A DNA stretch of 19,095 bases from JANPPS01 sp031428635. GTDB taxonomy: Bacteria; Pseudomonadota; Alphaproteobacteria; Acetobacterales; Acetobacteraceae. Position 1 is the first letter of the stretch. Each line of letters starts with the position of its first letter. The stretch is taken from the NCBI GenBank assembly GCA_031428635.1, contig JANPPS010000145.1:1-19095 (forward strand). The letters run 5' to 3'. The notes under the pieces were generated by a model. It saw only the letters and a list, made by a program, of their open reading frames with translations. It ran no database searches and was not told the origin of the DNA. The position numbers were made by a program, and so were the translations under genes. Shown one piece after another: positions 1 to 6,752 of this stretch.

Positions 1-218
1 GTGATAACTTGGTCACCCTCTCCGAGTGCAGCCTGAATGCCCACCACCACCGCTTCCTGCCCGATGTAGAGGTGGCAAAACCCGCCGATCAGCCCCATTC
101 CGTAAAGCTGCCCGGCTCGTTCTTCGAACCGGCGGATTAGCAGCATTGATCCGTAGGCCCTCAGCAGCACGTCGCGATCCATGGCGCCGTGGGCGGTGTC
201 GACAGTGGCAACATCCAT
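1..218 (-). CDS. pdhA: Pyruvate dehydrogenase E1 component, alpha subunit (N-terminal part; runs off the window)
   Basis: This is the first 72 codons of the thiamine-diphosphate-dependent E1 alpha subunit, which with E1 beta decarboxylates pyruvate and passes the acetyl group to the lipoyl domain of E2. The visible translation begins MDVATVDTAHGAMDRD and continues with the family's N-terminal segment: MLLIRRFEERAGQLYGMG (about residues 25-42), then IGGFCHLYIGQEAVVVG (about 44-60), which is the conserved entry to the E1 alpha fold. The cofactor-binding GDG...N motif lies beyond the window. The ATG at 218 is chosen because AAAAAGGAG lies upstream with nine bases between GGAG and the ATG. A second ATG 12 codons later lacks such a site. 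In related genomes pdhA follows ftsB closely; here about 4.9 kb lie between them. The family call is firm. The choice of pdhA over a branched-chain or acetoin E1 alpha rests on the close match to pdhA-type N-termini and on synteny. Confidence 0.88.
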   Translation of the reverse strand, partial: MDVATVDTAHGAMDRDVLLRAYGSMLLIRRFEERAGQLYGMGLIGGFCHLYIGQEAVVVGIQAALGEGDQVI

Positions 219-331
219 GGCGGTTCGCTCCTTTTTCACGTGGCGAACCTAGCCCCCACGTGCCCGGCCTACAAGGTGATCCGCGCAAGAACCGGATGGT
301 GCGACATGCCCGTTGCGCGTAGCTGCATTGC
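219..331. promoter_or_regulatory. Divergent intergenic region pdhA / MFS gene, with two CACGTG sites
   Basis: This 113-base gap separates the divergent starts of pdhA (minus) and the MFS gene (plus) and must hold the promoters of both. Two perfect CACGTG palindromes occur at 237-242 and 257-262, exactly 20 bases apart and so on the same face of the helix. They lie just upstream of the pdhA ribosome binding site. I see no convincing -35/-10 pair for either direction. No strong ribosome binding site precedes the MFS start at 332. Confidence 0.35.
228..236 (-). promoter_or_regulatory. Ribosome binding site of pdhA
   Basis: On the minus strand the bases read AAAAAGGAG, a near-ideal Shine-Dalgarno sequence nine bases before the ATG at 218. 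It decides the pdhA start. Confidence 0.75.
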
Positions 332-1522
332 ATGCTGCATCGCCTGATATCGTCCAACCTCGCTGCCCAATCCGCCGAACAGGTAAGCCTCGCCGCCGCG
401 CCGATCGTGGCCGCGCTGCTGCTGGGTGCGACGCCGGCGGAGGCTGGGGCGCTGGGTGCCGCGCAGACGCTGCCGTTTCTTCTGCTATCCGTGCCGGCCG
501 GGCTGCTCGCGGACCGCATGGCCCGGCGGCGCCTGATGGTGGTGGCGGAGGTGCTGCGTGCCATTGCCCTCGCCGCCCTACCGCTGTTGGCGTGGGCCGG
601 CGCATTGTCGATCTTTTCCCTAGGGGTTGTCGGGTTTTGCGCCGCCACCGCCACCGTCGTTTACAGTGTGACGGCACCCGCACTGGTCCCGTCACTGGTG
701 CCGCGCGCGGGCCTGGCCCACGCCAATGCCCGGCTGGAGTTGGCGCGCAGTGTCGCCTTCGCCGCCGGGCCCCCGCTGGCCGGGGCATTGGTGGCCTGGA
801 CGAGCGCGTCGTGGGCGTTCGGCATCGCGGCGGCGCTGTCTCTCGTGGCGGCCGTGCTGCTGAGCGGCCTGCCCGCCGGCGCGCCAGACCCGGCCGCTGC
901 CCACGCGCATCCGTGGGCGGCGCTGACGGAGGGCGCGCGCTTCGCCTGGACCCACGTCTATATCCGTTCGATCCTGCTCACGTCGGTCGCCTGGAACCTC
1001 GGTTGGTTCGTGCTGCAGGCGACGTAGGCGCTGTACGCCAGCCAACGCCTGGGCTTCGGCGCGGCGGAAATCGGGTTGAGCCTGGGGCTCTATGGCGTTG
1101 GCATGATCGTAGGCTCGGTCCTGGCTGGACAGCTGTCACGGATGATCAGTTTCGGCTGGTTGATCGCGATCGGGCCGTTCGTGTCGGTATTGGCGTCGGG
1201 CCTGCTGGCGCTGACGATCGTGGGGCCGACCTGGCTTGCCTACGCGGCGTTTTTCGCGTTCGGGGCCGGGCCGATCGTGTGGACGATCGCGCAGACCACA
1301 CTGCGGCAGGCTGTGACGCCGGCACCCATGCTGGGGCGGGTATCGGCGCTGATGATGATGGCGTCGTTCGGGTCACGGCCCGTTGGGGCGTTATTGGGCG
1401 GCGCAGTTGGTAGCGCGTATGGGCTAGACGCGGCGATTATGGTGTCGCTGACGCTTTTTATGGGGCAGGCCTTTGTGGTGATGTTGTCTGCCATCCCTCG
1501 GTTGCGAGAGTTGCCAGCCTAA
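332..1522 (+). pseudogene. MFS transporter gene interrupted by an in-frame TAG stop
   Basis: The reading frame from ATG 332 to TAA 1520-1522 would encode about 396 residues of a major facilitator transporter, but an in-frame TAG at 1025-1027 splits it. The first part (231 residues) has hydrophobic helices and the MFS loop-2 signature in AGLLADRMARRRLMVV (about residues 56-71). The part after the stop resumes without frame change (ALYASQRLGFGAAEIGLSLG) and carries the second six-helix half. In relatives the segment WFVLQA is followed by an aromatic residue and then a YA-type helix start, so a Tyr codon changed to TAG is the simplest explanation; this is inference. The downstream frame has only a TTG as possible restart (1076) and no ribosome binding site, so half-transporters are unlikely to be useful. 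The ATG at 332 is the first start after an in-frame TAG at 320-322. Substrate cannot be told; the type resembles drug or siderophore exporters of the EntS-like group. A sequencing error or stop-codon readthrough are alternatives. Confidence 0.75.
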
Positions 1523-1565
1523 TCCTCTCAGGCACAGGTATGGCCAGTCCGACGGGCGTCCCCGC

Positions 1566-4214
1566 CTAACGGACGAGCTTGCAGTCAGCAGCAAGCCGAG
1601 CATCTGTAATCACCTCGCGCAGCTTAAGTTCGAGTTCCCGGCTAGAGTATGGCTTTCCGATAATGGCACTGCCGATCAAGTCGTCAGGAAGCACGCTTGT
1701 CACGTCATACCCGGTTGTAAACACGAACGGAATATTGCGGGACTTCAGGACAGCGGCCACATCCCATGACGTCTCGCCGTCGAGATTGATGTCTAGAAGG
1801 GCTGCGTCAACCGTCTCCGAGTGCGCTAACGCGACCGCCTCAGCCTTTCGCGTCGCTGGCCCAACAGTTACCCAACCGAGGCGTTCCAGCATTTCCTGGA
1901 TGATTGTCATCAGTAAAAAAGAGTCTTCGACCACCAGTATCCTGAATGGTTCTGACAACGGTTCATCCGCCAGAACAGCGACAGCACTCTGTGGGATATC
2001 TATGACGGGCGATAAATCCGGCGCGGAGAAAGTAACCGACGAAGGCGGTAGAAAGATCTCACAGACCACGCCGGACCGCATGTAGTGCACGATAGCCCGC
2101 CCGCCGGTTTCCATTGACAGCGCGCGCTCGATAAGTGTGGAGCCGAAGCCACGGCGCTTGGGTTGCGCGACTAACGGGCCGCCTCGCTCAGTCCAGGACA
2201 GGTCTACACCACCGTCCAGTCCGAGATGCCAGCCTACGACGACACGTCCGGTGGCGATCGTCAGCGCACCATACTTCGCCGCATTCGTCGCCAGCTCATG
2301 GATCGCGAGGGACAGCGAAAGCGCCGATTTTGGGGTCAGCTGCATGTCCACCCCTTCGAGACTGACAGCAGCCTTCCCTTCCAAATAAGGTTGAAGCTCC
2401 TCACGCAGCAGTCTATTAATCGATACGCTTTCCCACCGGCTTTGCGATAGCAGGTTATGCGCCTTTGCCATCGCCTGGATGCGGCCCTCGAGACCCTTGA
2501 CGAACCCGGTCAGGCTATCTGCATTCCGGCTCGTCTGTAAGACGAGGGCTTGAATATTTGCGATTGTGTTCTTCACCCGATGGTCCAGCTCGGCCATTAG
2601 CAGTCGGTCGCGCTCGGCTGCTTGCCTGCGTTCCAGCGTCGCCGTCGTGATCCGCCGCAACACGACGTGCAATAGGGAACTGCGCAGGTCGGATGCCGCA
2701 GCTAAGTCGGCTGGCGACCACGGCAGGCAGCGTCCTCGTACGGTTTCCTGCCACCTTTCGAACGATTTGCGGGGGCTTAATCGATCGCCGTTCGGCCCGC
2801 TTGTCACCAGCTTGACCGGCTCGCCGGCCCAGGCGGACGTGCCAATCAGCTCGGGCCGGAACCAGATAATAAAATCCGACAGTTCGTCCGACACCGAGAT
2901 AACGAGCACTCCAGAGGCCAAGTGGGTAAAAGCGGCACTGGGGGGCCATATTTCGCTGAGACGGTCGCACGAAAAGACCCCATCGCCGGTCGACATTTTT
3001 GTGTTCAGCCATTCTATCAGGTCTTCGATTTGGATTTTATCGGGCGTGATGCCCAAAAACGTCAGCTTGCCCTTGACGCTGACTGCAACGCCACCCCGCC
3101 GGGTGCCATCCGCGGTGGGCGAACCGCCGTGAATGTAGTCCAACAAATTGGGCGACTCCTTGGTCAGACCCACGGCGTAGTCGTCGGCGGTAGCCAAGTT
3201 CAGCATCAGGTTCTGCAAGACCATACGGCTGGCCAGCCGCTCGTTGAACTGTTGCGCCTTCTCCCGTGCTTCGAGCTGTAGCGAAAACATGGAGCCGAAC
3301 AGCTCGCAAATCGCCCGCAGGTGCTGTGGCAGTATGCGTTGGGTGTAGTGGTGACAGGCAATCAGGCCCCACAACTTGCCACCGCAAATGATCGAAATCG
3401 ACATCGATGCGTCGATCCCCATGTTACGCAAGTATTCGCGATGGATGGACGACACGTCGCGCAGGATCGCCTGACTCATATCCAGCGGCTCCCCGGTTCG
3501 CGGATTGGCAGCCGGCACCAACGGCGCGGCGTCGTAATCGACCTGAGTGATCAGCCGCAGCCAGTTTTTTACATAGAGGGCACGGGCCTGCTGCGGGATG
3601 TCGGCGGCCGGGTAGTGGAGGTCCAGGAACGGTGCGAGGTGCGGCTCCCGGCTCTCGGCGATGACCCAGCCGGATCCGTCATGCATGAACCGATAGACCA
3701 GTACACGATCGTAGCGGGCGACCTCGCGCACCCGCTCCGCGGCGATCTGACATAAGGAAAGAAGCAAGAGTTGGTTCTCAAACCCACGAACCATCTCCTG
3801 CACGCCCGCGAGCGGATCGGCTGCAAAGCGGTCGCTCGGGTCAGCCGCTTCGAACTCCAAAACCAGAAACCCGGCGCTGCGGTGCACGCTTGCGTCCAGC
3901 GGCCGATCGGCGATCACGCGCAACTTCGGATCCAGCAAATGGCGTGGCTTCAAGAGGTCAAGCGCCGCCACCAGCTGGCGTAGGTCCTCGATCTGGTCCG
4001 GCCGGAACAGCACCGCCGCAGATTGCCCGAGCAGTTCCGCCAGCGGGACACCCAACAGGGCCTCCGTGTTGCCGGCCGCCTGTAAAACCTCGAACGTAGC
4101 AGGGTCTAGCACCAGCATCGCGCCGTGTGGCAGGATCGCGCCCGGGATGTGGATCGGCTCGCGATCGCAAGTCGTCAAATCGCCTGGCGTGAAGGTGATG
4201 CTGGAATCATCCAT
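1566..4214 (-). CDS. bphP: Bacteriophytochrome: PAS-GAF-PHY, HWE histidine kinase, C-terminal receiver
   Basis: Red/far-red photoreceptor that binds biliverdin and controls its own kinase. Residue numbers count from the longer possible start at 4235. The N-terminal PAS domain has the chromophore-attaching cysteine Cys23 (DLTTCDREPIHIPG). The GAF domain has PAADIP at 209-214 (usual form PASDIP), His265 and CHHY at 294-297. The PHY domain has the tongue motifs WFRPE (458-462) and PRKSF (488-492). The kinase is of the HWE group: phospho-accepting His552 in ELDHRVKN, N-box HELATNAAKYG at 646-656, and W681-T-E683. A receiver follows at about 764-880, with Asp771, phospho-acceptor Asp815 (LLDINLDG), Thr840 and Lys861. 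All key residues are present, so light sensing, autophosphorylation and transfer look intact. I chose ATG 4214 (882 residues, Cys at 16) because GGAG precedes it by 11 bases and it overlaps the bphO stop by eight bases. ATG 4235 has no ribosome binding site. There is no membrane segment, so it is cytoplasmic. No downstream regulator gene lies beside it. Confidence 0.95.
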   Translation of the reverse strand: MDDSSITFTPGDLTTCDREPIHIPGAILPHGAMLVLDPATFEVLQAAGNTEALLGVPLAELLGQSAAVLFRPDQIEDLRQLVAALDLLKPRHLLDPKLRVIADRPLDASVHRSAGFLVLEFEAADPSDRFAADPLAGVQEMVRGFENQLLLLSLCQIAAERVREVARYDRVLVYRFMHDGSGWVIAESREPHLAPFLDLHYPAADIPQQARALYVKNWLRLITQVDYDAAPLVPAANPRTGEPLDMSQAILRDVSSIHREYLRNMGIDASMSISIICGGKLWGLIACHHYTQRILPQHLRAICELFGSMFSLQLEAREKAQQFNERLASRMVLQNLMLNLATADDYAVGLTKESPNLLDYIHGGSPTADGTRRGGVAVSVKGKLTFLGITPDKIQIEDLIEWLNTKMSTGDGVFSCDRLSEIWPPSAAFTHLASGVLVISVSDELSDFIIWFRPELIGTSAWAGEPVKLVTSGPNGDRLSPRKSFERWQETVRGRCLPWSPADLAAASDLRSSLLHVVLRRITTATLERRQAAERDRLLMAELDHRVKNTIANIQALVLQTSRNADSLTGFVKGLEGRIQAMAKAHNLLSQSRWESVSINRLLREELQPYLEGKAAVSLEGVDMQLTPKSALSLSLAIHELATNAAKYGALTIATGRVVVGWHLGLDGGVDLSWTERGGPLVAQPKRRGFGSTLIERALSMETGGRAIVHYMRSGVVCEIFLPPSSVTFSAPDLSPVIDIPQSAVAVLADEPLSEPFRILVVEDSFLLMTIIQEMLERLGWVTVGPATRKAEAVALAHSETVDAALLDINLDGETSWDVAAVLKSRNIPFVFTTGYDVTSVLPDDLIGSAIIGKPYSSRELELKLREVITDARLAADCKLVR

Positions 4215-4833
4215 GAGAGGCGGTGCTCCAACCATTTAGCCATTTTTCGAATGCCGCGAACATTTCGACGGCACCGGTGACGATTTCTGCGCGGACCGAC
4301 GGCGTATCGGGGGCTGCAGATAGTTGCGTCAAATAACACAGCCATGCTTCGCCCGTCCCGGCACCCCGGCCGATGAAGAACTGCCGACCGTCGGTCACGC
4401 CGATGCCGAGCATCGGGTCGAGGCCGCGCGCCAGTTCGCGCCCTCCCAGGGCTGAACCCTCGGCCACGTAACCCGCCCCGAGCCTACGATCAGCATTGTT
4501 GATGTCTGGGATGTGAGGGCATTTCGGTACGGCGGAGATTAAATGCGCTACGCCCAGGGCCGCGAGATCATTCGCTAGCCAGGTGCTGCGATCAATTCCC
4601 ATTCCCATCGCGGCTTCGAATGGCACGTAGAACCCATACAACCGGATGATGAGATTCCTATAATCCGCCGGACGAACGGTTCCGTGCTGGACAGCCGCGA
4701 ACCCGGCATGAAGGTGAAGACGGTCGTGAACGCCCTGGGTTGCTGAACGCAACTCCTGACGCAGGGAGGGCCGCATCCGATCCACGTCGCGTGACGTGGG
4801 CTTTGTCATCTCAACACCAGCCAGCCGGCTCAT
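4207..4833 (-). CDS. bphO: Biliverdin-producing heme oxygenase, partner of the phytochrome
   Basis: Opens heme to biliverdin IX-alpha, CO and iron, supplying the chromophore to the phytochrome encoded next. The 208-residue product is of normal length for bacterial BphO-type heme oxygenases. The candidate heme-ligating histidine is His36 in LRSATQGVHDRLH. The distal-helix motif of the family appears as GYVAEGSALGG (121-131), followed by FFIGRGAGTGEAW (152-164), the usual C-terminal pattern. The start at 4833 is supported by AAGGAA with a nine-base spacing; an internal ATG at 4809 has only a weak GAG-type site. The gene overlaps bphP by eight bases, so the pair is one transcription unit and chromophore supply is matched to apoprotein. 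No electron-donor gene (ferredoxin or reductase) is adjacent. The spread of heme-oxygenase sequences makes exact regiospecificity an inference from context. Confidence 0.9.
   Translation of the reverse strand: MSRLAGVEMTKPTSRDVDRMRPSLRQELRSATQGVHDRLHLHAGFAAVQHGTVRPADYRNLIIRLYGFYVPFEAAMGMGIDRSTWLANDLAALGVAHLISAVPKCPHIPDINNADRRLGAGYVAEGSALGGRELARGLDPMLGIGVTDGRQFFIGRGAGTGEAWLCYLTQLSAAPDTPSVRAEIVTGAVEMFAAFEKWLNGWSTASHG
4226..4229 (-). promoter_or_regulatory. Ribosome binding site deciding the bphP start
   Basis: GGAG on the minus strand, 11 bases before ATG 4214 and inside the end of bphO. No such site precedes the alternative ATG at 4235, so the shorter phytochrome is preferred. Termination of bphO at 4207-4209 then overlaps the bphP start and the two are probably translationally coupled. 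Confidence 0.5.
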
Positions 4834-4842
4834 CTAACTGGG

Positions 4843-4848
4843 TTCCTT
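4843..4848 (-). promoter_or_regulatory. Ribosome binding site of bphO
   Basis: AAGGAA on the minus strand, nine bases before ATG 4833. It favours this start over the internal ATG at 4809. Confidence 0.6.
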
Positions 4849-5070
4849 GGATGCCCCATCGACCAAACCTCAGCCGTGCTTTTGCGTCGTTGCGAAGTAG
4901 AAGGAACAAACATTATGATGGGCGTATCTTCCCCGCACTTAGACCGTAACCCGACCGTAGCCGCCTGATATTTAGCCGCTCGACCGTTTCAGTTGCTCGA
5001 AGCTGGGTCGGCGCACGCGCTCTAGGCATCACAGTACGATACACGAACCTGTAATCTCCAAAACAATATT

Positions 5071-5088
5071 CGCGATCACGAAATCGCG
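5071..5088 (-). terminator. Possible weak terminator after ftsB
   Basis: CGCGAT and ATCGCG form a perfect 6-bp stem with a 6-base loop. On the minus strand it is followed by an AT-rich stretch (AATATTGTTTT), about 57 bases after the ftsB stop. The stem is short and the T run is broken, so termination may be partial. Confidence 0.3.
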
Positions 5089-5144
5089 CCTCGCCATAAT
5101 ACCTCTGATTATCAAGTGAATGCGACTGTGCCTTCGAACCCAGC

Positions 5145-5468
5145 TTAAAATAGCTTTTTCCCCGTAGGGTACGGCACGACAATATCGGCCGGGTCGGCCA
5201 CATTCAGCATCGCCCGCGCCCGCTCGTCCAGCGTATCCCGGTCCAGCCGCTGAATCTTCAGCCCCGCCGCCCGCCGCTCCCAGGCGTCCCGCTCGCCGCT
5301 GACCCGCGCCAGCTCTGCCTGCTCCGTCCGCAACTGGCCCTGACGCACCGCATACGACTGCAATCCGCGGTCGCCCTGCGTCGCCTGCCACCCGAAATAC
5401 CCGACCAGCGCCAGGAACACGGAGGGCGCGACGGCCGCCATCAACCAGCGTTTCAGAACCCGCATCAT
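5145..5468 (-). CDS. ftsB: Septum formation initiator, FtsB/DivIC family
   Basis: Small bitopic division protein of 107 residues that in the known family joins FtsL and FtsQ to activate septal peptidoglycan synthesis. The sequence shows a short basic cytoplasmic start (MMRVLKRW), one membrane segment at about 12-28 (APSVFLALVGYFGWQA), then a polar helical stretch at about 35-72 rich in Q, E, R and A that suits the family's coiled coil. A globular tail ends PYPTGKKLF. The position directly after enolase, nine bases from its stop, is the classical alphaproteobacterial location and supports the call. Two ATGs in tandem (5468, 5465) could serve; neither has a strong ribosome binding site, so coupling to eno translation is likely. 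Primary sequence conservation in this family is low, so the name rests on topology, size and context. Confidence 0.85.
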   Translation of the reverse strand: MMRVLKRWLMAAVAPSVFLALVGYFGWQATQGDRGLQSYAVRQGQLRTEQAELARVSGERDAWERRAAGLKIQRLDRDTLDERARAMLNVADPADIVVPYPTGKKLF

Positions 5469-5477
5469 GCGCGCAGC

Positions 5478-6752
5478 CTACCGCAGGACGCTACGCCCGG
5501 CATACCGCGCCGACGACCCCAGCGACTGTTCGATCCGTAGCAGCTGGTTGTACTTTGCCGTCCGGTCGCTCCTCGCCAAACTGCCGGTCTTGATCTGTCC
5601 GCAATTGGTCGCCACCGCCAAATCGGCGATCGTCGTGTCTTCCGTTTCACCCGACCGGTGGCTCATCACGCAAGAGTATCCGGCGCGATGGGCCACCTCG
5701 ATCGCCTCCAGCGTCTCCGTCAACGTGCCGATCTGGTTCACTTTCACCAGGATCGAGTTCGCAGTCCCACTCTCGATGCCGCGCCGAAGCCGTTCCGTGT
5801 TGGTCACAAACAGATCGTCGCCAACCAACTGTACCTTCGCCCCCAGCACCTCCGTCAGGTGCTTCCAGCCATCCCAATCATCCTCGGCGCACCCATCCTC
5901 GATCGAGGCGATCGGATAGCGGCCGACCAGATCTGCCAAATACGCGACCATACCGGCGCTATCGAACCGTCGCCCCTCACCCGCCAAATCGTACACGCCG
6001 TCGCGATAAAATTCCGTGCTGGCACAATCCAGCGCGAACGTCACATCCTGGCCCGGCCGGTATCCCGCCTGCTCGCAGGCTTGGGTAATGAAATTCAACG
6101 CCTCATCCGCCGATTTCAGGTTCGGCGCGAACCCGCCCTCATCGCCCACATTCGTGTTGTATCCGGCCGCCTTCAGCTTGCCCCGCAATGCGTGGAAAAT
6201 CTCAGCGCCCATGCGCAAGCCCTCGGCGAACGTAAGCGCACCGACGGGCTGGACCATAAACTCCTGGATATCGATCGGGTTATCGGCGTGCTGCCCGCCA
6301 TTGACGATGTTCATCATCGGCACCGGCAGCGTGCGCGCGAAAACGCCGCCCACGTAGCGATAGAGCGGCACCTCCATCTCGTTCGCCGTCGCCCGCGCCA
6401 GCGCCAGCGACACCGCCAGTATCGCGTTGGCCCCGAGCCGCGCCTTATTCGGCGTGCCATCCAAATCGATCATGAGCGTGTCGAGCTTCACCTGCTCACT
6501 ACTCTCCATGCCGCCGATCGCGTCGAAAATTTCGCCCTCCGCATTGGCGCAGGCCTGCAACACGCCCTTACCGCCATACCGGGCGGGGTCGCGATCCCGC
6601 AGTTCGACCGCCTCATGCGCCCCGGTGCTGGCACCGGACGGTACGATCGCGCTACCGCTCACGCCGGTCTCAAGCGTGATCTGCACCTCTACGGTCGGGT
6701 TGCCCCGGCTATCCAACACTTCGCGGGCTACGATGTCGGTGATGGCGCTCAT
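5478..6752 (-). CDS. eno: Enolase (phosphopyruvate hydratase)
   Basis: Cytoplasmic enzyme converting 2-phosphoglycerate to phosphoenolpyruvate; 424 residues, the normal bacterial length. Seen in order: the N-terminal EVLDSRGNPTVEV, the mobile loop with SGASTGAHEAVELRD, DEGGFAPNL, and the three Mg ligands in FALDCASTE, SIEDGCAEDDW and VGDDLFVTN. The catalytic lysine is in ILVKVNQIGTLTE and the histidine loop is SHRSGETED. All catalytic and metal residues are present. The start is ATG 6752 (MSAITDIVAREV), which matches family N-termini; an upstream frame extension to 6812 lies within kdsA and is rejected. The ATG overlaps the kdsA TGA as ATGA, so the two are translationally coupled. In other bacteria enolase also belongs to the RNA degradosome; nothing in the sequence tests that here. 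Confidence 0.98.
   Translation of the reverse strand: MSAITDIVAREVLDSRGNPTVEVQITLETGVSGSAIVPSGASTGAHEAVELRDRDPARYGGKGVLQACANAEGEIFDAIGGMESSEQVKLDTLMIDLDGTPNKARLGANAILAVSLALARATANEMEVPLYRYVGGVFARTLPVPMMNIVNGGQHADNPIDIQEFMVQPVGALTFAEGLRMGAEIFHALRGKLKAAGYNTNVGDEGGFAPNLKSADEALNFITQACEQAGYRPGQDVTFALDCASTEFYRDGVYDLAGEGRRFDSAGMVAYLADLVGRYPIASIEDGCAEDDWDGWKHLTEVLGAKVQLVGDDLFVTNTERLRRGIESGTANSILVKVNQIGTLTETLEAIEVAHRAGYSCVMSHRSGETEDTTIADLAVATNCGQIKTGSLARSDRTAKYNQLLRIEQSLGSSARYAGRSVLR

Larger units (their letters stand above)
4834..5144. promoter_or_regulatory. 311-base non-coding gap between ftsB and bphO holding the likely bphO promoter
   Basis: No gene is supported here. The gap is less GC-rich than the flanking genes. 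On the minus strand a tandem direct repeat TACGGTC-N4-TACGGTC lies at 4959-4942 (GACCGTA at 4942-4948 and 4953-4959 on the plus strand), and a third GACCGT is at 4982-4987. Downstream of the repeat a CATAAT sequence (4917-4912) could be a -10 element with a poor -35 about 17 bases upstream. The start of transcription would then be near 4905, giving a leader of about 70 bases. The 7-4-7 geometry resembles binding sites of OmpR/PhoB-family regulators, but the sequence is not the Pho box. A hairpin downstream of ftsB is listed separately. Confidence 0.4.

Noticed and set aside
313..1413. Long plus-strand open frame of 366 codons over the MFS gene
   Set aside because: The product is arginine-, glycine- and alanine-rich with no hydrophobic helices or family motif. 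The frame two positions away encodes a clear MFS transporter, so this is a GC-rich shadow.
4903..4907. GGAAC on the plus strand as an EcfG-type stress promoter for the phytochrome genes
   Set aside because: It faces away from bphO and has no suitably spaced GTT element or gene downstream.
4913..5203. Minus-strand open frame of 96 codons between ftsB and bphO
   Set aside because: It overlaps the end of ftsB, has no recognisable domain and an arginine-rich, unstructured-looking composition, and it runs through the likely bphO promoter and the hairpin.
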